In this document: piece by piece, positions 31,806 through 39,958 of the stretch
Position numbering within the stretch: the stretch's first letter is position 1
Layout: each line of letters starts with the position of its first letter
From: Arsenophonus endosymbiont of Aphis craccivora
GTDB lineage: Bacteria > Pseudomonadota > Gammaproteobacteria > Enterobacterales > Enterobacteriaceae
Direction: 5' to 3'
Length of the DNA: 64,000 bases
Assembly: GCF_013460135.1 (NCBI RefSeq)
Contig: NZ_CP038155.1
Coordinates: forward strand, 2,294,001-2,358,000
Program-made: the position numbers and the translations under genes
Notes under the pieces: generated by a model
Seen by the model: only the letters and a program-made list of their open reading frames with translations
Databases searched by the model: none
What the model was told of the DNA's origin: nothing

Positions 31806-32561
31806 TTATGGCGTAAATCTGAGTTGTGGTAAATTTCCATTTAACTGTAGATCGGTTTGGAGAGAGGCAACCTGTCGGCTAATAAAGGCTATTTTTTGCG
31901 CCGGTTAAATCCGTTTACGCCATTTTTCGGGTAAGGAATGGATATTAGCAAAAATAGCCTCTAATGTGGGATATTGCTGAAGTAAAGTTGCTGCTGTTTT
32001 AGGGCCAATGCCGGTTATGCCAGGGATTTTACTACTATTTATGCCAGTTAGTCCCCAATAATCCTGCAGCTGTTCAGGTTTAACCCCAAACTCTTTATTA
32101 ACAAAGGATAAATCAAGCCAACGTTTTTGAAAATAATCACGAATATAGATCGATGATGAAAGTAGCTGACAATAGCCTTTATCTGTTGAAATGATGGTAA
32201 CACGATAGCCAGCGGTGGCCACTTTAATTGCTAACGTTGCCGCTAGATCGTCAGCTTCATTTTCGATGTCATGCCAACAAGCTAATCCTTGCGCCTTAAA
32301 TGCGATTTCAAGGTTTTTTATTTCGTGATAAAGATCATCTGGCATTGCTTGTCTGCCAGCTTTGTATTGAGGTAAAAGTTGTTGCCGCCAGTTATTTGTC
32401 TGATGTTCTTTGTTATCGAATATTGCTACAGCGTGGGTAGGCGAAGTATGGTTAATTAGCTGGCGAAGAGTTGAAACGCAATCTTGTTCGCAAGGGCTTC
32501 CTTGAACAGTATGAATTCGTCTGATTAGATTTAAAGCATCAACAATAAGTAAGTGGATCAT
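31806..32561 (-). pseudogene. xni: Flap endonuclease-like Xni with one in-frame ochre stop
   Basis: Xni (ExoIX/YgdG) is a FEN-family protein related to the Pol I 5' nuclease. The frame from 32561 reads through [16 protein letters not shown] and [11 protein letters not shown] motifs and [14 protein letters not shown] to EKWRKRI, then TAA at 31905-31907. The same frame then continues with IAFISRQVASLQTDL to TAA at 31806-31808. Without the stop the product is 251 residues, exactly the E. coli length. The truncated 218-residue form would lose only the last 33 residues. Confidence 0.88.
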
Positions 32562-32586
32562 AATTTTTTGTGCATAGTCTTGTCAG

Positions 32587-33482
32587 TTATTTAATAATTT
32601 CATAGCAGGGTATATAGGCTGCCTTGCTAGGTAGTTTCATTCTATGTTGACTAACAAACCCTCGTAATAATTTATCCATATAAGCCATAATGTTGGCATC
32701 ACCATGAAGTTTATAGGGGCCATGCTTTTCAATTTCTTTCATACCTACTTCTTTCACATTACCGGCAACAATACCCGAAAAGGCTCGTCGTAAGTTAGCG
32801 GCCAATTTTTCCGGCTGTTTTGGATCACAAAATAGGTTAAGTTTTGCCATATTATCATGGGTTGGTGTAAAGGGTTTTTGTAATTCTGAATTAATTTTTA
32901 TTGACCAATTGAAGCTATAGGCATCACCAGTATTGAGACGATTTTCTTTTACTTGTGGCATCTGTTTTTTCATTTCACGTGCTACAGCTTTTGGATCATC
33001 AATAATAATCTGATAATAATTGCAGGCCTGTTCACCGAGGGTATGCGTAATGAAATCATCGAGGGTGTCAAAATAGGCTTGGCTCTCTTTTGGGCCAGTT
33101 AAAATTAATGGTAATACCTGATTATTATTGGCAGGATCCATTAAAATTCCCAATAAATAAAGTAGTTCCTCTGTAGTACCAGCACCGCCAGGAAAGATAA
33201 TGATACCATGAGCAACTCGAACAAATGCTTCAAGGCGTTTTTCAATATCTGGCATGATAACAAGTTCATTAACTAGAGGGTTAGGTGGCTCAGCAGCGAT
33301 AATGGAAGGTTCAGTTAAACCAAGAAAGCGGCCATTTTTATAACGCTGTTGTGCATGGCCTACTGCGGCACCTTTCATCGGCGCTTCCATTGCGCCAGGA
33401 CCACAGCCAGTGCAAATATTTAATTCACGTAATCCTAATTCATTTCCAACCTTGCGGGCATAAAGATATTCAATTTCATTTA
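32587..33482 (-). pseudogene. ppnN: PpnN nucleotide nucleosidase, 3' part after IS insertion
   Basis: PpnN (YgdH) cleaves nucleoside 5'-monophosphates and responds to (p)ppGpp. This part contains the LOG-type Rossmann core with [13 protein letters not shown], the PGGAGTTEE nucleotide-binding motif, [11 protein letters not shown], and the C-terminal domain to the stop at 32587. Its 5' end meets IS copy 4 at 33482. The split follows GGHSINE, and the 9-bp TTTCATTTA is repeated at both IS ends, so excision would restore a complete frame of about 454 codons. sdaC and sdaB, which separate ppnN from xni in E. coli, are missing. Confidence 0.93.
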
Positions 33483-34537
33483 GGCTTTGTTGAATAAATC
33501 GAACTTTTAGGTGATTGGCGGAGCTGATCGCTAAATTCGTTTCAACATCAGGTCCCCATGGCAAAGCAAAAGTTTAAAATTACCAACTGGCCCGCGTACA
33601 ACAAGGCACTCAGACAACGCGGTTCCCTGACGGTCTGGCTTGATGAGTCGGCCATCGCTGGATGGACTGACAGTTCTTCGCCTGAAGGTCGTGGCCGGCC
33701 GCTTTACTACAGCGATATGGCTGTTACCACTGTCCTGATGATGAAGCGTGTGTTTAACCTGTCGCTCCGGGCATTACAGGGCTTCGTTGATTCGATTTTT
33801 AAACTCATGTCTTTGCCGCTGTGCTGTCCGGACTACTCGCTGGTCAGCAGACGAGCAAAGAGCGTCAACATCAGCATAAAAACGCCAACGCGTGGTGAAA
33901 TCTCGCATCTGGTCATCGACAGTACCGGTCTGAAGGTCTTTGGCGAAGGTGAATGGAAAGTCAGGCAGCATGGGGCTGACAGACGAAGAGTGTGGCGCAA
34001 GCTTCATCTGGCAGCAGACAGTGTGACTCATGAGATTATCTGTGCCGACTTATCGCTCAGCGGAACGACAGATGCGCAGGCACTGCCGGGCCTGATTAAC
34101 CAAACCCACCGGAAAATCAGGGAAGTGTCAGCAGACGGTGCTTATGACGCCTGTTACTGCCACGATGCGTTGCTAAGAAAGAAAATCAGGCCCCTTATCC
34201 CGCCGCGAAGCGGAGCGAAATACTGGCCGGACAAGTACCATGAACGTAAACATGCGGTGGCGAATCAGCGTCTGAGCAGGAGTAATGATATGTGGAAAAA
34301 GAAAGTGGGTTATCACCGGCGTTCAGTGGCAGAAACAGCGATGTTCCGCATAAAAACTTTGCTGGGTGGCCATCTGAGGCTGCGTGACTATGAGGCTCAG
34401 GTAGGTGAAGCAATGGCGATGGTCAAAGCGCTGAACCGTATGACGTTGTTGGGTATGCCACACAACGTCAGGATCGGATAACAGCTGTAGCAGAGGGAGC
34501 CATCATGGCGGCTAATTCTGATTTATTCAACAAAGCC
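33483..34537 (+). mobile_element. IS903-group insertion sequence, copy 4, with target duplication
   Basis: 1055 bp with perfect 18-bp inverted repeats. TTTCATTTA flanks it on both sides (33474-33482 and 34538-34546), a clean 9-bp target duplication as expected for IS903. It is a simple insertion in ppnN and the only copy in this window that shows one. Confidence 0.98.
33558..34481 (+). CDS. IS903-type DDE transposase (copy 4)
   Basis: 307 residues with D121, D193 and E259. Private changes are Lys for Asn at 231 and Asn for Ser near the C terminus. The transposase is probably functional. Confidence 0.95.
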   Translation: MAKQKFKITNWPAYNKALRQRGSLTVWLDESAIAGWTDSSSPEGRGRPLYYSDMAVTTVLMMKRVFNLSLRALQGFVDSIFKLMSLPLCCPDYSLVSRRAKSVNISIKTPTRGEISHLVIDSTGLKVFGEGEWKVRQHGADRRRVWRKLHLAADSVTHEIICADLSLSGTTDAQALPGLINQTHRKIREVSADGAYDACYCHDALLRKKIRPLIPPRSGAKYWPDKYHERKHAVANQRLSRSNDMWKKKVGYHRRSVAETAMFRIKTLLGGHLRLRDYEAQVGEAMAMVKALNRMTLLGMPHNVRIG

Positions 34538-35021
34538 TTTCATTTATTGAATGGCCTCCCCAGCAAACAATAGTATTAGGATCTTCATCGAGATGTAGTG
34601 CGCGGGCATTACGCAGAATGGTAAAAATAATATTAGTGATACTGATGCTGTCATGCAGACTTAATGCCAGCAGTTTTTCTGCTGAAATAATCTGGGTATG
34701 AACAAAAAGAATATCTCTTAACACAGAAAATAAGTTTGCTTGTAGTGAACGGATAATTCTGCCATCGACAAAAGCTTTTTCAGGCGGGTTAATTAATTCC
34801 AGTTTGACACCGCGTTCACGTTGTAGAACATTGATATCAAAATTGGGATATTTAGCGATTAATTCTTTACTATTATCTGTCTTGCTACCTGAATTAAGTA
34901 CAGCTAAGGAGCAGTTTCTAAATAGCTGATAAAGATCGCTACTGGCAGTGCGTTTAAGGATACTAACTTCAATTTGAGATAGTAGATCCATTGAGCCTAA
35001 CGGGCTGACATGTGTTATCAA
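34538..35021 (-). pseudogene. ppnN: PpnN nucleotide nucleosidase, 5' part before IS insertion
   Basis: Codons 1 to about 160 from the ATG at 35021 ([18 protein letters not shown]), matching E. coli YgdH through [10 protein letters not shown], where the IS begins. This is the N-terminal domain that senses the alarmone in E. coli; without the catalytic core it is inactive. Translation into the IS adds a few residues and stops. It follows queF by 10 bp on the same strand, as in the queF-ppnN pair. Confidence 0.93.
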
Positions 35022-35031
35022 TTTAAACTCC

Positions 35032-35877
35032 TTACTGCCGTGCTAATCGCATCATTGTTGGCTGAAAACTCTCATTACTACGCCAAGGATTGCTGTCCAA
35101 GCCGCCCCGACGTGTATAACGGGCATAAACGCTTAACTTATCGGGTTGACATAGCTGAAGAATATCATTGAATATTCGCTCGACACATTGTTCATGAAAT
35201 TCGTTATTGTGTCTGAAAGAGACTAAATAACGGAGTAGTTTTTCTCTATCAATTTTAGCGCCACAATAATGAATTTGTATTGAACCCCAGTCAGGTTGGT
35301 TAGTAATTAAGCAATTAGATTTTAGCAGATGGCTAACTAATGTTTCCTCTGCCTTTATATTCGTGTTTGCGTTGTTAAGATAATCACTATTAAATTCATA
35401 ATCAGTAATTTCTATCTCTTGCTCATCAATACATTCACCAGACAGATTATGAATAGTTTGATTAGTGAACATGGTGAGTGGCTGTAATTTTACTGTCACT
35501 TCTCCTGCAGCGCATGCAGTCAAATCTTGGGTTAGTTGTTTTTCAACTTCTTGCCAGCTAATAAATTGGGTTTGATTGCAACTATTTAGATAGAGTTTAA
35601 AACTTTTAGATTCAATCAGATTTATGCTATTAGCATTAATGGTAACATGGCCGATAGCCACTTGAGGAACTCCTCGACTGTTTAGCCACGAAAGCTCATA
35701 GAGTGTCCAAATATCTGCGCCATGGAAAGGCAATCTGTCTGATGATAACCCTAAAGGTTGTCGATTTAGGCAACGAGGAACCGCTTGTAGTAGATGAGGT
35801 GCATAGTTATCTTGATATTCGGTTTTTTTTCCGAGCGTTAGGTGTTGTAGTTCATTATTATCTTGATCAAGTGGCAT
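35032..35877 (-). CDS. queF: NADPH-dependent 7-cyano-7-deazaguanine reductase
   Basis: Reduces preQ0 to preQ1 in queuosine synthesis. The 281 residues compare with 282 in E. coli (two-domain YqcD type). The catalytic cysteine is in [12 protein letters not shown]; the substrate-binding [20 protein letters not shown] and the C-terminal [16 protein letters not shown] are intact. AGGAA lies upstream of the start. It is placed before ppnN as in E. coli. The syd gene, normally divergent from it, has been lost at the adjacent IS. Its retention contrasts with the stop codon in gluQ, which uses the queuosine product. Confidence 0.96.
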   Translation of the reverse strand: MPLDQDNNELQHLTLGKKTEYQDNYAPHLLQAVPRCLNRQPLGLSSDRLPFHGADIWTLYELSWLNSRGVPQVAIGHVTINANSINLIESKSFKLYLNSCNQTQFISWQEVEKQLTQDLTACAAGEVTVKLQPLTMFTNQTIHNLSGECIDEQEIEITDYEFNSDYLNNANTNIKAEETLVSHLLKSNCLITNQPDWGSIQIHYCGAKIDREKLLRYLVSFRHNNEFHEQCVERIFNDILQLCQPDKLSVYARYTRRGGLDSNPWRSNESFQPTMMRLARQ

Positions 35878-35938
35878 GGAGTTCCTTCCTAAAATAGAAA
35901 ATCGGAAAGATAGTTGCTAGCATAATCAATATATTAGA

Positions 35939-36993
35939 GGCTTTGTTGAATAAATCAGAATTAGCCGACAGGATGGCTCCCTCTGCTACAGCTGTTATCC
36001 GATCCTGACGCTGTGTGGCATACCCAACAACGTCATACGGTTCAGCGCTTTGACCATCGCCATTGCTTCACCTACCTGAGCCTCATAGTCACGCAGGCTC
36101 AGATGGCCACCCAGCAAAGTTTTTATGCGGAACATCGCTGTTTCTGCCACTGAACGCCGGTGATAACCCACTTTCTTTTTCCACATATCATTACTCCTGC
36201 TCAGACGCTGATTCGCCACCGCATGGTTACGTTCATGGTACTTGTCCGGCCAGTATTTCGCTCCGCTTCGCGGCGGGATAAGGGGCCTGATTTTCTTTCT
36301 TAGCAACGCATCGTGGCAGTAACAGGCGTCATAAGCACCGTCTGCTGACACTTCCCTGATTTTCCGGTGGGTTTGGTTAATAAGGCCCGGCAGTGCCTGC
36401 GCATCTGTCGTTCCGCTGAGCGATAAGTCGGCACAGATAATCTCATGAGTCACACTGTCTGCTGCCAGATGAAGCTTGCGCCACACTCTTCGTCTGTCAG
36501 CCCCATGCTGCCTGACTTTCCATTCACCTTCGCCAAAGACCTTCAGACCGGTACTGTCGATGACCAGATGCGAGATTTCACCACGCGTTGGCGTTTTTAT
36601 GCTGATGTTGACGCTCTTTGCTCGTCTGCTGACCAGCGAGTAGTCCGGACAGCACAGCGGCAAAGACATGAGTTTAAAAATCGAATCAACGAAGCCCTGT
36701 AATGCCCGGAGCGACAGGTTAAACACACGCTTCATCATCAGGACAGTGGTAACAGCCATATCGCTGTAGTAAAGCGGCCGGCCACGACCTTCAGGCGAAG
36801 AACTGTCAGTCCATCCAGCGATGGCCGACTCATCAAGCCAGACCGTCAGGGAACCGCGTTGTCTGAGTGCCTTGTTGTACGCGGGCCAGTTGGTAATTTT
36901 AAACTTTTGCTTTGACATGGGGACCTGATGTTGAAACGAATTTAGCGATCAGCTCCGCCAATCACCTAAAAGTTCGATTTATTCAACAAAGCC
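35939..36993 (-). mobile_element. IS903-group insertion sequence, copy 5
   Basis: 1055 bp with perfect 18-bp inverted repeats. Flanks TATATTAGA and CTTTGAAAT differ, so there is no target duplication. It sits where syd is expected between queF and the csrB/yqcC region, suggesting that IS-associated deletion removed syd. Confidence 0.96.
35995..36918 (-). CDS. IS903-type DDE transposase (copy 5)
   Basis: 307 residues with the complete DDE triad. The private change is Ser for Arg at position 274. Confidence 0.94.
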   Translation of the reverse strand: MSKQKFKITNWPAYNKALRQRGSLTVWLDESAIAGWTDSSSPEGRGRPLYYSDMAVTTVLMMKRVFNLSLRALQGFVDSIFKLMSLPLCCPDYSLVSRRAKSVNISIKTPTRGEISHLVIDSTGLKVFGEGEWKVRQHGADRRRVWRKLHLAADSVTHEIICADLSLSGTTDAQALPGLINQTHRKIREVSADGAYDACYCHDALLRKKIRPLIPPRSGAKYWPDKYHERNHAVANQRLSRSNDMWKKKVGYHRRSVAETAMFRIKTLLGGHLSLRDYEAQVGEAMAMVKALNRMTLLGMPHSVRIG

Positions 36994-37204
36994 CTTTGAA
37001 ATTATTAAATGTTTAATAATATAGAGGAATAAGAAAGGTAGTGTTAGGGATAACGAATGATAAGTATTAGTGCTTACACATTACTACCTCGTAAATAGTA
37101 GGAAGATACATTCAGCATGAAGCTGATAATGCAGGATGCATAAATATTCTATTTAATAGCGTTACATATTATATAACCAGTCGATTTTATAGACTGGTTT
37201 TTTT
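36994..37204 (+). ncRNA. csrB: Probable CsrB-type small RNA remnant
   Basis: In E. coli csrB lies between syd and yqcC and is transcribed toward yqcC; this non-coding stretch occupies that place and direction. It ends in a strong terminator. It contains GGA motifs in short hairpin loops: GTTA-GGGA-TAAC (37043-37054) and ATGCA-GGA-TGCAT (37129-37141). Further copies are AGAGGA near 37023 and TAGGA near 37099. CsrB sequesters the regulator CsrA through such GGA loops. The 211-nt length is well below the E. coli 369 nt, and the 5' side ends at an IS, so the promoter and first repeats may be lost. Low sequence similarity makes this an inference from position and structure. Confidence 0.5.
37175..37204 (+). 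terminator. Strong Rho-independent terminator without an upstream protein gene
   Basis: AACCAGTC (37175-37182) pairs perfectly with GACTGGTT (37192-37199), followed by a T run to 37204. No open reading frame ends upstream on the plus strand, so it most likely terminates a small RNA. Confidence 0.92.
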
Positions 37205-37447
37205 ATGGTTCTATGGCTTTGCAAAAAATTGTTTTTAGCTGCAGTCGCGGATAGTAATATAACCCTATAAGTCAGTGATGTTGTGTATAATTAGTAAGTT
37301 TATTTAAATGATTATAATTTAGATAGATTGAATATTTTATATAGATTTACTAATGAGTAATAAAATTAATATCACGCGCTGCTTTTTTGTTTGATAACTA
37401 ATAATGTTATGATTCATTTGTTTTTACTTATGATACTAGTGTAGGAA

Positions 37448-37789
37448 ATGAATATTAATCTTATCGTTGCTGAAAAACTTCGTCTCATTGAAGTTGAAAT
37501 GAAAAACCTTAATCTTTGGAGTAATACCCCACAGCCAGAGGAAGCTTTTGCTAGTGATTTGCCTTTTGCTGTAGACACCATGGCTGCACACGAATGGTTG
37601 CAATGGGTACTATTGCCAAAACTATATAAGCTTATTGAACAACATATTGATTTGCCAAAGGCATTCGCTATTACTACCTATTTTGAAGAAATCTATCAAG
37701 AAGAACGAGAAAGTCGCTATTACCAATTATTGGAATATTTACGTGCGTTAGATGAAGTTTTTTCACAAGGTAACTCAACAAATGCTTGA
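37448..37789 (+). CDS. yqcC: YqcC family protein (DUF446)
   Basis: 113 residues (E. coli 109), small and mainly helical, with the conserved block FAVDTMAAHEWLQWVLLPKL near residues 42-61 matching E. coli FFMDTMEPLEWLQWVLIPRM. Function unknown. It overlaps truC by 8 bp (ATGCTTGA), the conserved yqcC-truC pair, so translational coupling is likely. The 243-bp upstream region holds no recognised gene. Confidence 0.93.
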   Translation: MNINLIVAEKLRLIEVEMKNLNLWSNTPQPEEAFASDLPFAVDTMAAHEWLQWVLLPKLYKLIEQHIDLPKAFAITTYFEEIYQEERESRYYQLLEYLRALDEVFSQGNSTNA

Positions 37790-38537
37790 AGTGATTTATC
37801 AGGATCAACATTTGATTGCAATAAATAAGCCTGCTGGATGGCTTGTACATCGTAGTTGGCTTGATCGTCATGAAACGCGTTTTGTTATGCAAACAGTGCG
37901 TGACCAAATTGGTCAGCATGTATTTCCTGTTCATCGTTTAGATAAACCGACTTCAGGGGCGTTATTGATGGCGCTTTCGAGTGAAGTTGCTTGTCTTTTA
38001 GCGCAGCAATTTGAACACCATACAATCGAAAAAAAGTATCATGCGATTGTGCGAGGTTATGTTAATCAAGCTGATATTATTAATTATGCACTGACGGAGG
38101 AAAAAGATAAGATTGCTGATAAATACACCAGCAAAATAAGTCAACCTCAACCGAGCATTACTCATTATTCACCGTTGGCTAAGGTTGAATGTCCGATCGA
38201 GATAGGTCGTTATCCTACTTCACGTTTCTCTCTGCTAGCTCTAAGACCAATAACCGGCCGCAAGCATCAATTAAGACGTCATATGGCACATATCCGTCAT
38301 CCCATAATTGGTGATACTACCTATGGTGATCTGCGCCAGAATCGCGGTGTTTCACACCATTTTGCCAGCAGCCGGTTGATGTTACATGCGAGTTATTTAT
38401 CTTTTAAGCACCCAATGACAGGCGATAAATTGCAGCTAATTGCAAAGTCGGATGATGCTTGGATGCATTTGCTATCACAGTTTGGTTGGTTAGGTATAGT
38501 GCCTGAACTCGAGCGTCAACATTTATCGATGGTATGA
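37782..38537 (+). CDS. truC: tRNA pseudouridine(65) synthase
   Basis: RluA-family pseudouridine synthase modifying U65 in some tRNAs. The start at 37782 gives MLEVIYQDQHLIAINKPAGW and 251 residues; an upstream ATG at 37752 would add ten codons inside yqcC. The catalytic aspartate is in VHRLDKPTSG. GRKHQLRRH and HPIIGDTTYGD are conserved. It seems intact, unlike gluQ and cmoM. yqcA, next in E. coli, is absent; yaeH from a different region follows in opposite orientation. Confidence 0.95.
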   Translation: MLEVIYQDQHLIAINKPAGWLVHRSWLDRHETRFVMQTVRDQIGQHVFPVHRLDKPTSGALLMALSSEVACLLAQQFEHHTIEKKYHAIVRGYVNQADIINYALTEEKDKIADKYTSKISQPQPSITHYSPLAKVECPIEIGRYPTSRFSLLALRPITGRKHQLRRHMAHIRHPIIGDTTYGDLRQNRGVSHHFASSRLMLHASYLSFKHPMTGDKLQLIAKSDDAWMHLLSQFGWLGIVPELERQHLSMV

Positions 38538-38636
38538 ATTATATTGTTAAACGGTTATGCGAGTTTATCTGCTTTAAAATACAAATTTGGCCTACCGGCC
38601 AGTTGGTATTAGCATAAATACGCAGCAGTGAGTTAT

Positions 38637-39008
38637 TCAGGAAAGTTTTTTTAAATATGATTCAATTTCCGCAATTTTGCTAATTACGACAGATTCTAAA
38701 TGGCACAAATCATTTAATATTTTACTTTTTAAATCATGGTTGGTTTGGTCATGTTGACAAATTTGATTTAATTCTTCGATCACATCCCGTAGGTGGAGAT
38801 TAATTTCATTGATCTCTTTGAGATTGTTATCTAGATTAACCAGCTTTCGTTGCAGCGGATATTTGAATTTTACACTTTTAGCATAGTGTTCATCTTTATC
38901 TTTGCGAAAATAAATCTTTAGAATGTCATGATTTGCTTCTTGGCGAAAGGTGTAGTGATCGATATCTTCAGGTTGAGTGATCCCTAAGCTTTTTAAGTTA
39001 TCATACAT
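38637..39008 (-). CDS. yaeH: DUF3461 family protein YaeH
   Basis: The start is set at the ATG 39006-39008, giving [21 protein letters not shown] and 123 residues (E. coli YaeH 128); an upstream ATG would add 11 unmatched residues. Conserved blocks are [30 protein letters not shown] and [13 protein letters not shown]. It is mostly helical, cytosolic and of unknown function. It lies next to dapD as in E. coli; cdaR and degP, its usual upstream neighbours, are not here. Confidence 0.93.
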   Translation of the reverse strand: MYDNLKSLGITQPEDIDHYTFRQEANHDILKIYFRKDKDEHYAKSVKFKYPLQRKLVNLDNNLKEINEINLHLRDVIEELNQICQHDQTNHDLKSKILNDLCHLESVVISKIAEIESYLKKLS

Positions 39009-39107
39009 ATTAATACCTAACGGAATAAGGTTATCTAACAATTGTTACAGATTAGCATAATAAGAAGGCTAAGCGGATATTCAATTGATAATCCGCTATG
39101 ATAAATT

Positions 39108-39932
39108 TTAGTCTATTGTTCTTAGTAACTCATTAATGCCAACTTTCTTGCTAGTCTTGTCATCGACTTTTTTGACAATCACTGCGCAATATAGGCTGTA
39201 GTTGCCATTTTTGGCCGGTAAATTACCCGCGACGACGACCGAGCCGGCTGGAATTCGGCCATAGAGAATTTCACCGCTTTCCCTATCATAAATTTTGGTG
39301 CTCTGGCCAATATAGACGCCCATTGAGATAACCGCGCCTTCTTCAACAATGACCCCTTCAACAATTTCAGAGCGAGCACCAATAAAACAGTTATCTTCGA
39401 TAATAGTTGGATTAGCTTGCAAGGGTTCTAGCACACCACCAATACCAACACCACCGGATAAGTGAACATTTTTACCAATTTGCGCACAAGAGCCAACTGT
39501 TGCCCAGGTATCTATCATCGATCCTTCGTCAATATAGGCACCAATATTAACGTAAGATGGCATTAAAACGGTATTTCGGGCGATAAACGCCCCTTTTCGA
39601 GCCGTTGCTGGTGGAACAACTCTAAATCCTTCTTGTTGAAAACGAGCATGATCATACTCAGCAAATTTCATGGCTACTTTGTCAAAATAGCGGCTTTCTG
39701 CACCTTCGATTAATCGATTATCATTGATACGAAAAGAGAGTAGCACGGCTTTTTTAAGCCATTGATGTGTTGTCCATTGCCCATCTATCTTTTCAGCGAC
39801 TCTTAACTGGCCTTTGTCAAGTTGAGTGATCACCTGATTGATTGCATCACTTAGTTGAACATTGGTCGTCGTGGGTGTGATTTCTGCACGATGTTCAAAA
39901 GCATTTTCAATAATGGTTTTAAGTTGCTCCAT
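39108..39932 (-). CDS. dapD: Tetrahydrodipicolinate N-succinyltransferase
   Basis: Left-handed beta-helix acyltransferase in lysine/diaminopimelate synthesis. The start is chosen at 39932 ([20 protein letters not shown]), giving 274 residues, identical to E. coli; an ATG at 39944 is four codons upstream but sits directly on the GAGG. Hexapeptide-repeat region from about 105 to 225, with conserved [36 protein letters not shown] and [10 protein letters not shown]. The pathway supplies the wall made by PBP1B. Confidence 0.96.
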   Translation of the reverse strand: MEQLKTIIENAFEHRAEITPTTTNVQLSDAINQVITQLDKGQLRVAEKIDGQWTTHQWLKKAVLLSFRINDNRLIEGAESRYFDKVAMKFAEYDHARFQQEGFRVVPPATARKGAFIARNTVLMPSYVNIGAYIDEGSMIDTWATVGSCAQIGKNVHLSGGVGIGGVLEPLQANPTIIEDNCFIGARSEIVEGVIVEEGAVISMGVYIGQSTKIYDRESGEILYGRIPAGSVVVAGNLPAKNGNYSLYCAVIVKKVDDKTSKKVGINELLRTID

Positions 39933-39958
39933 AAAATTACTCATCCTCTGGGTTGTAA

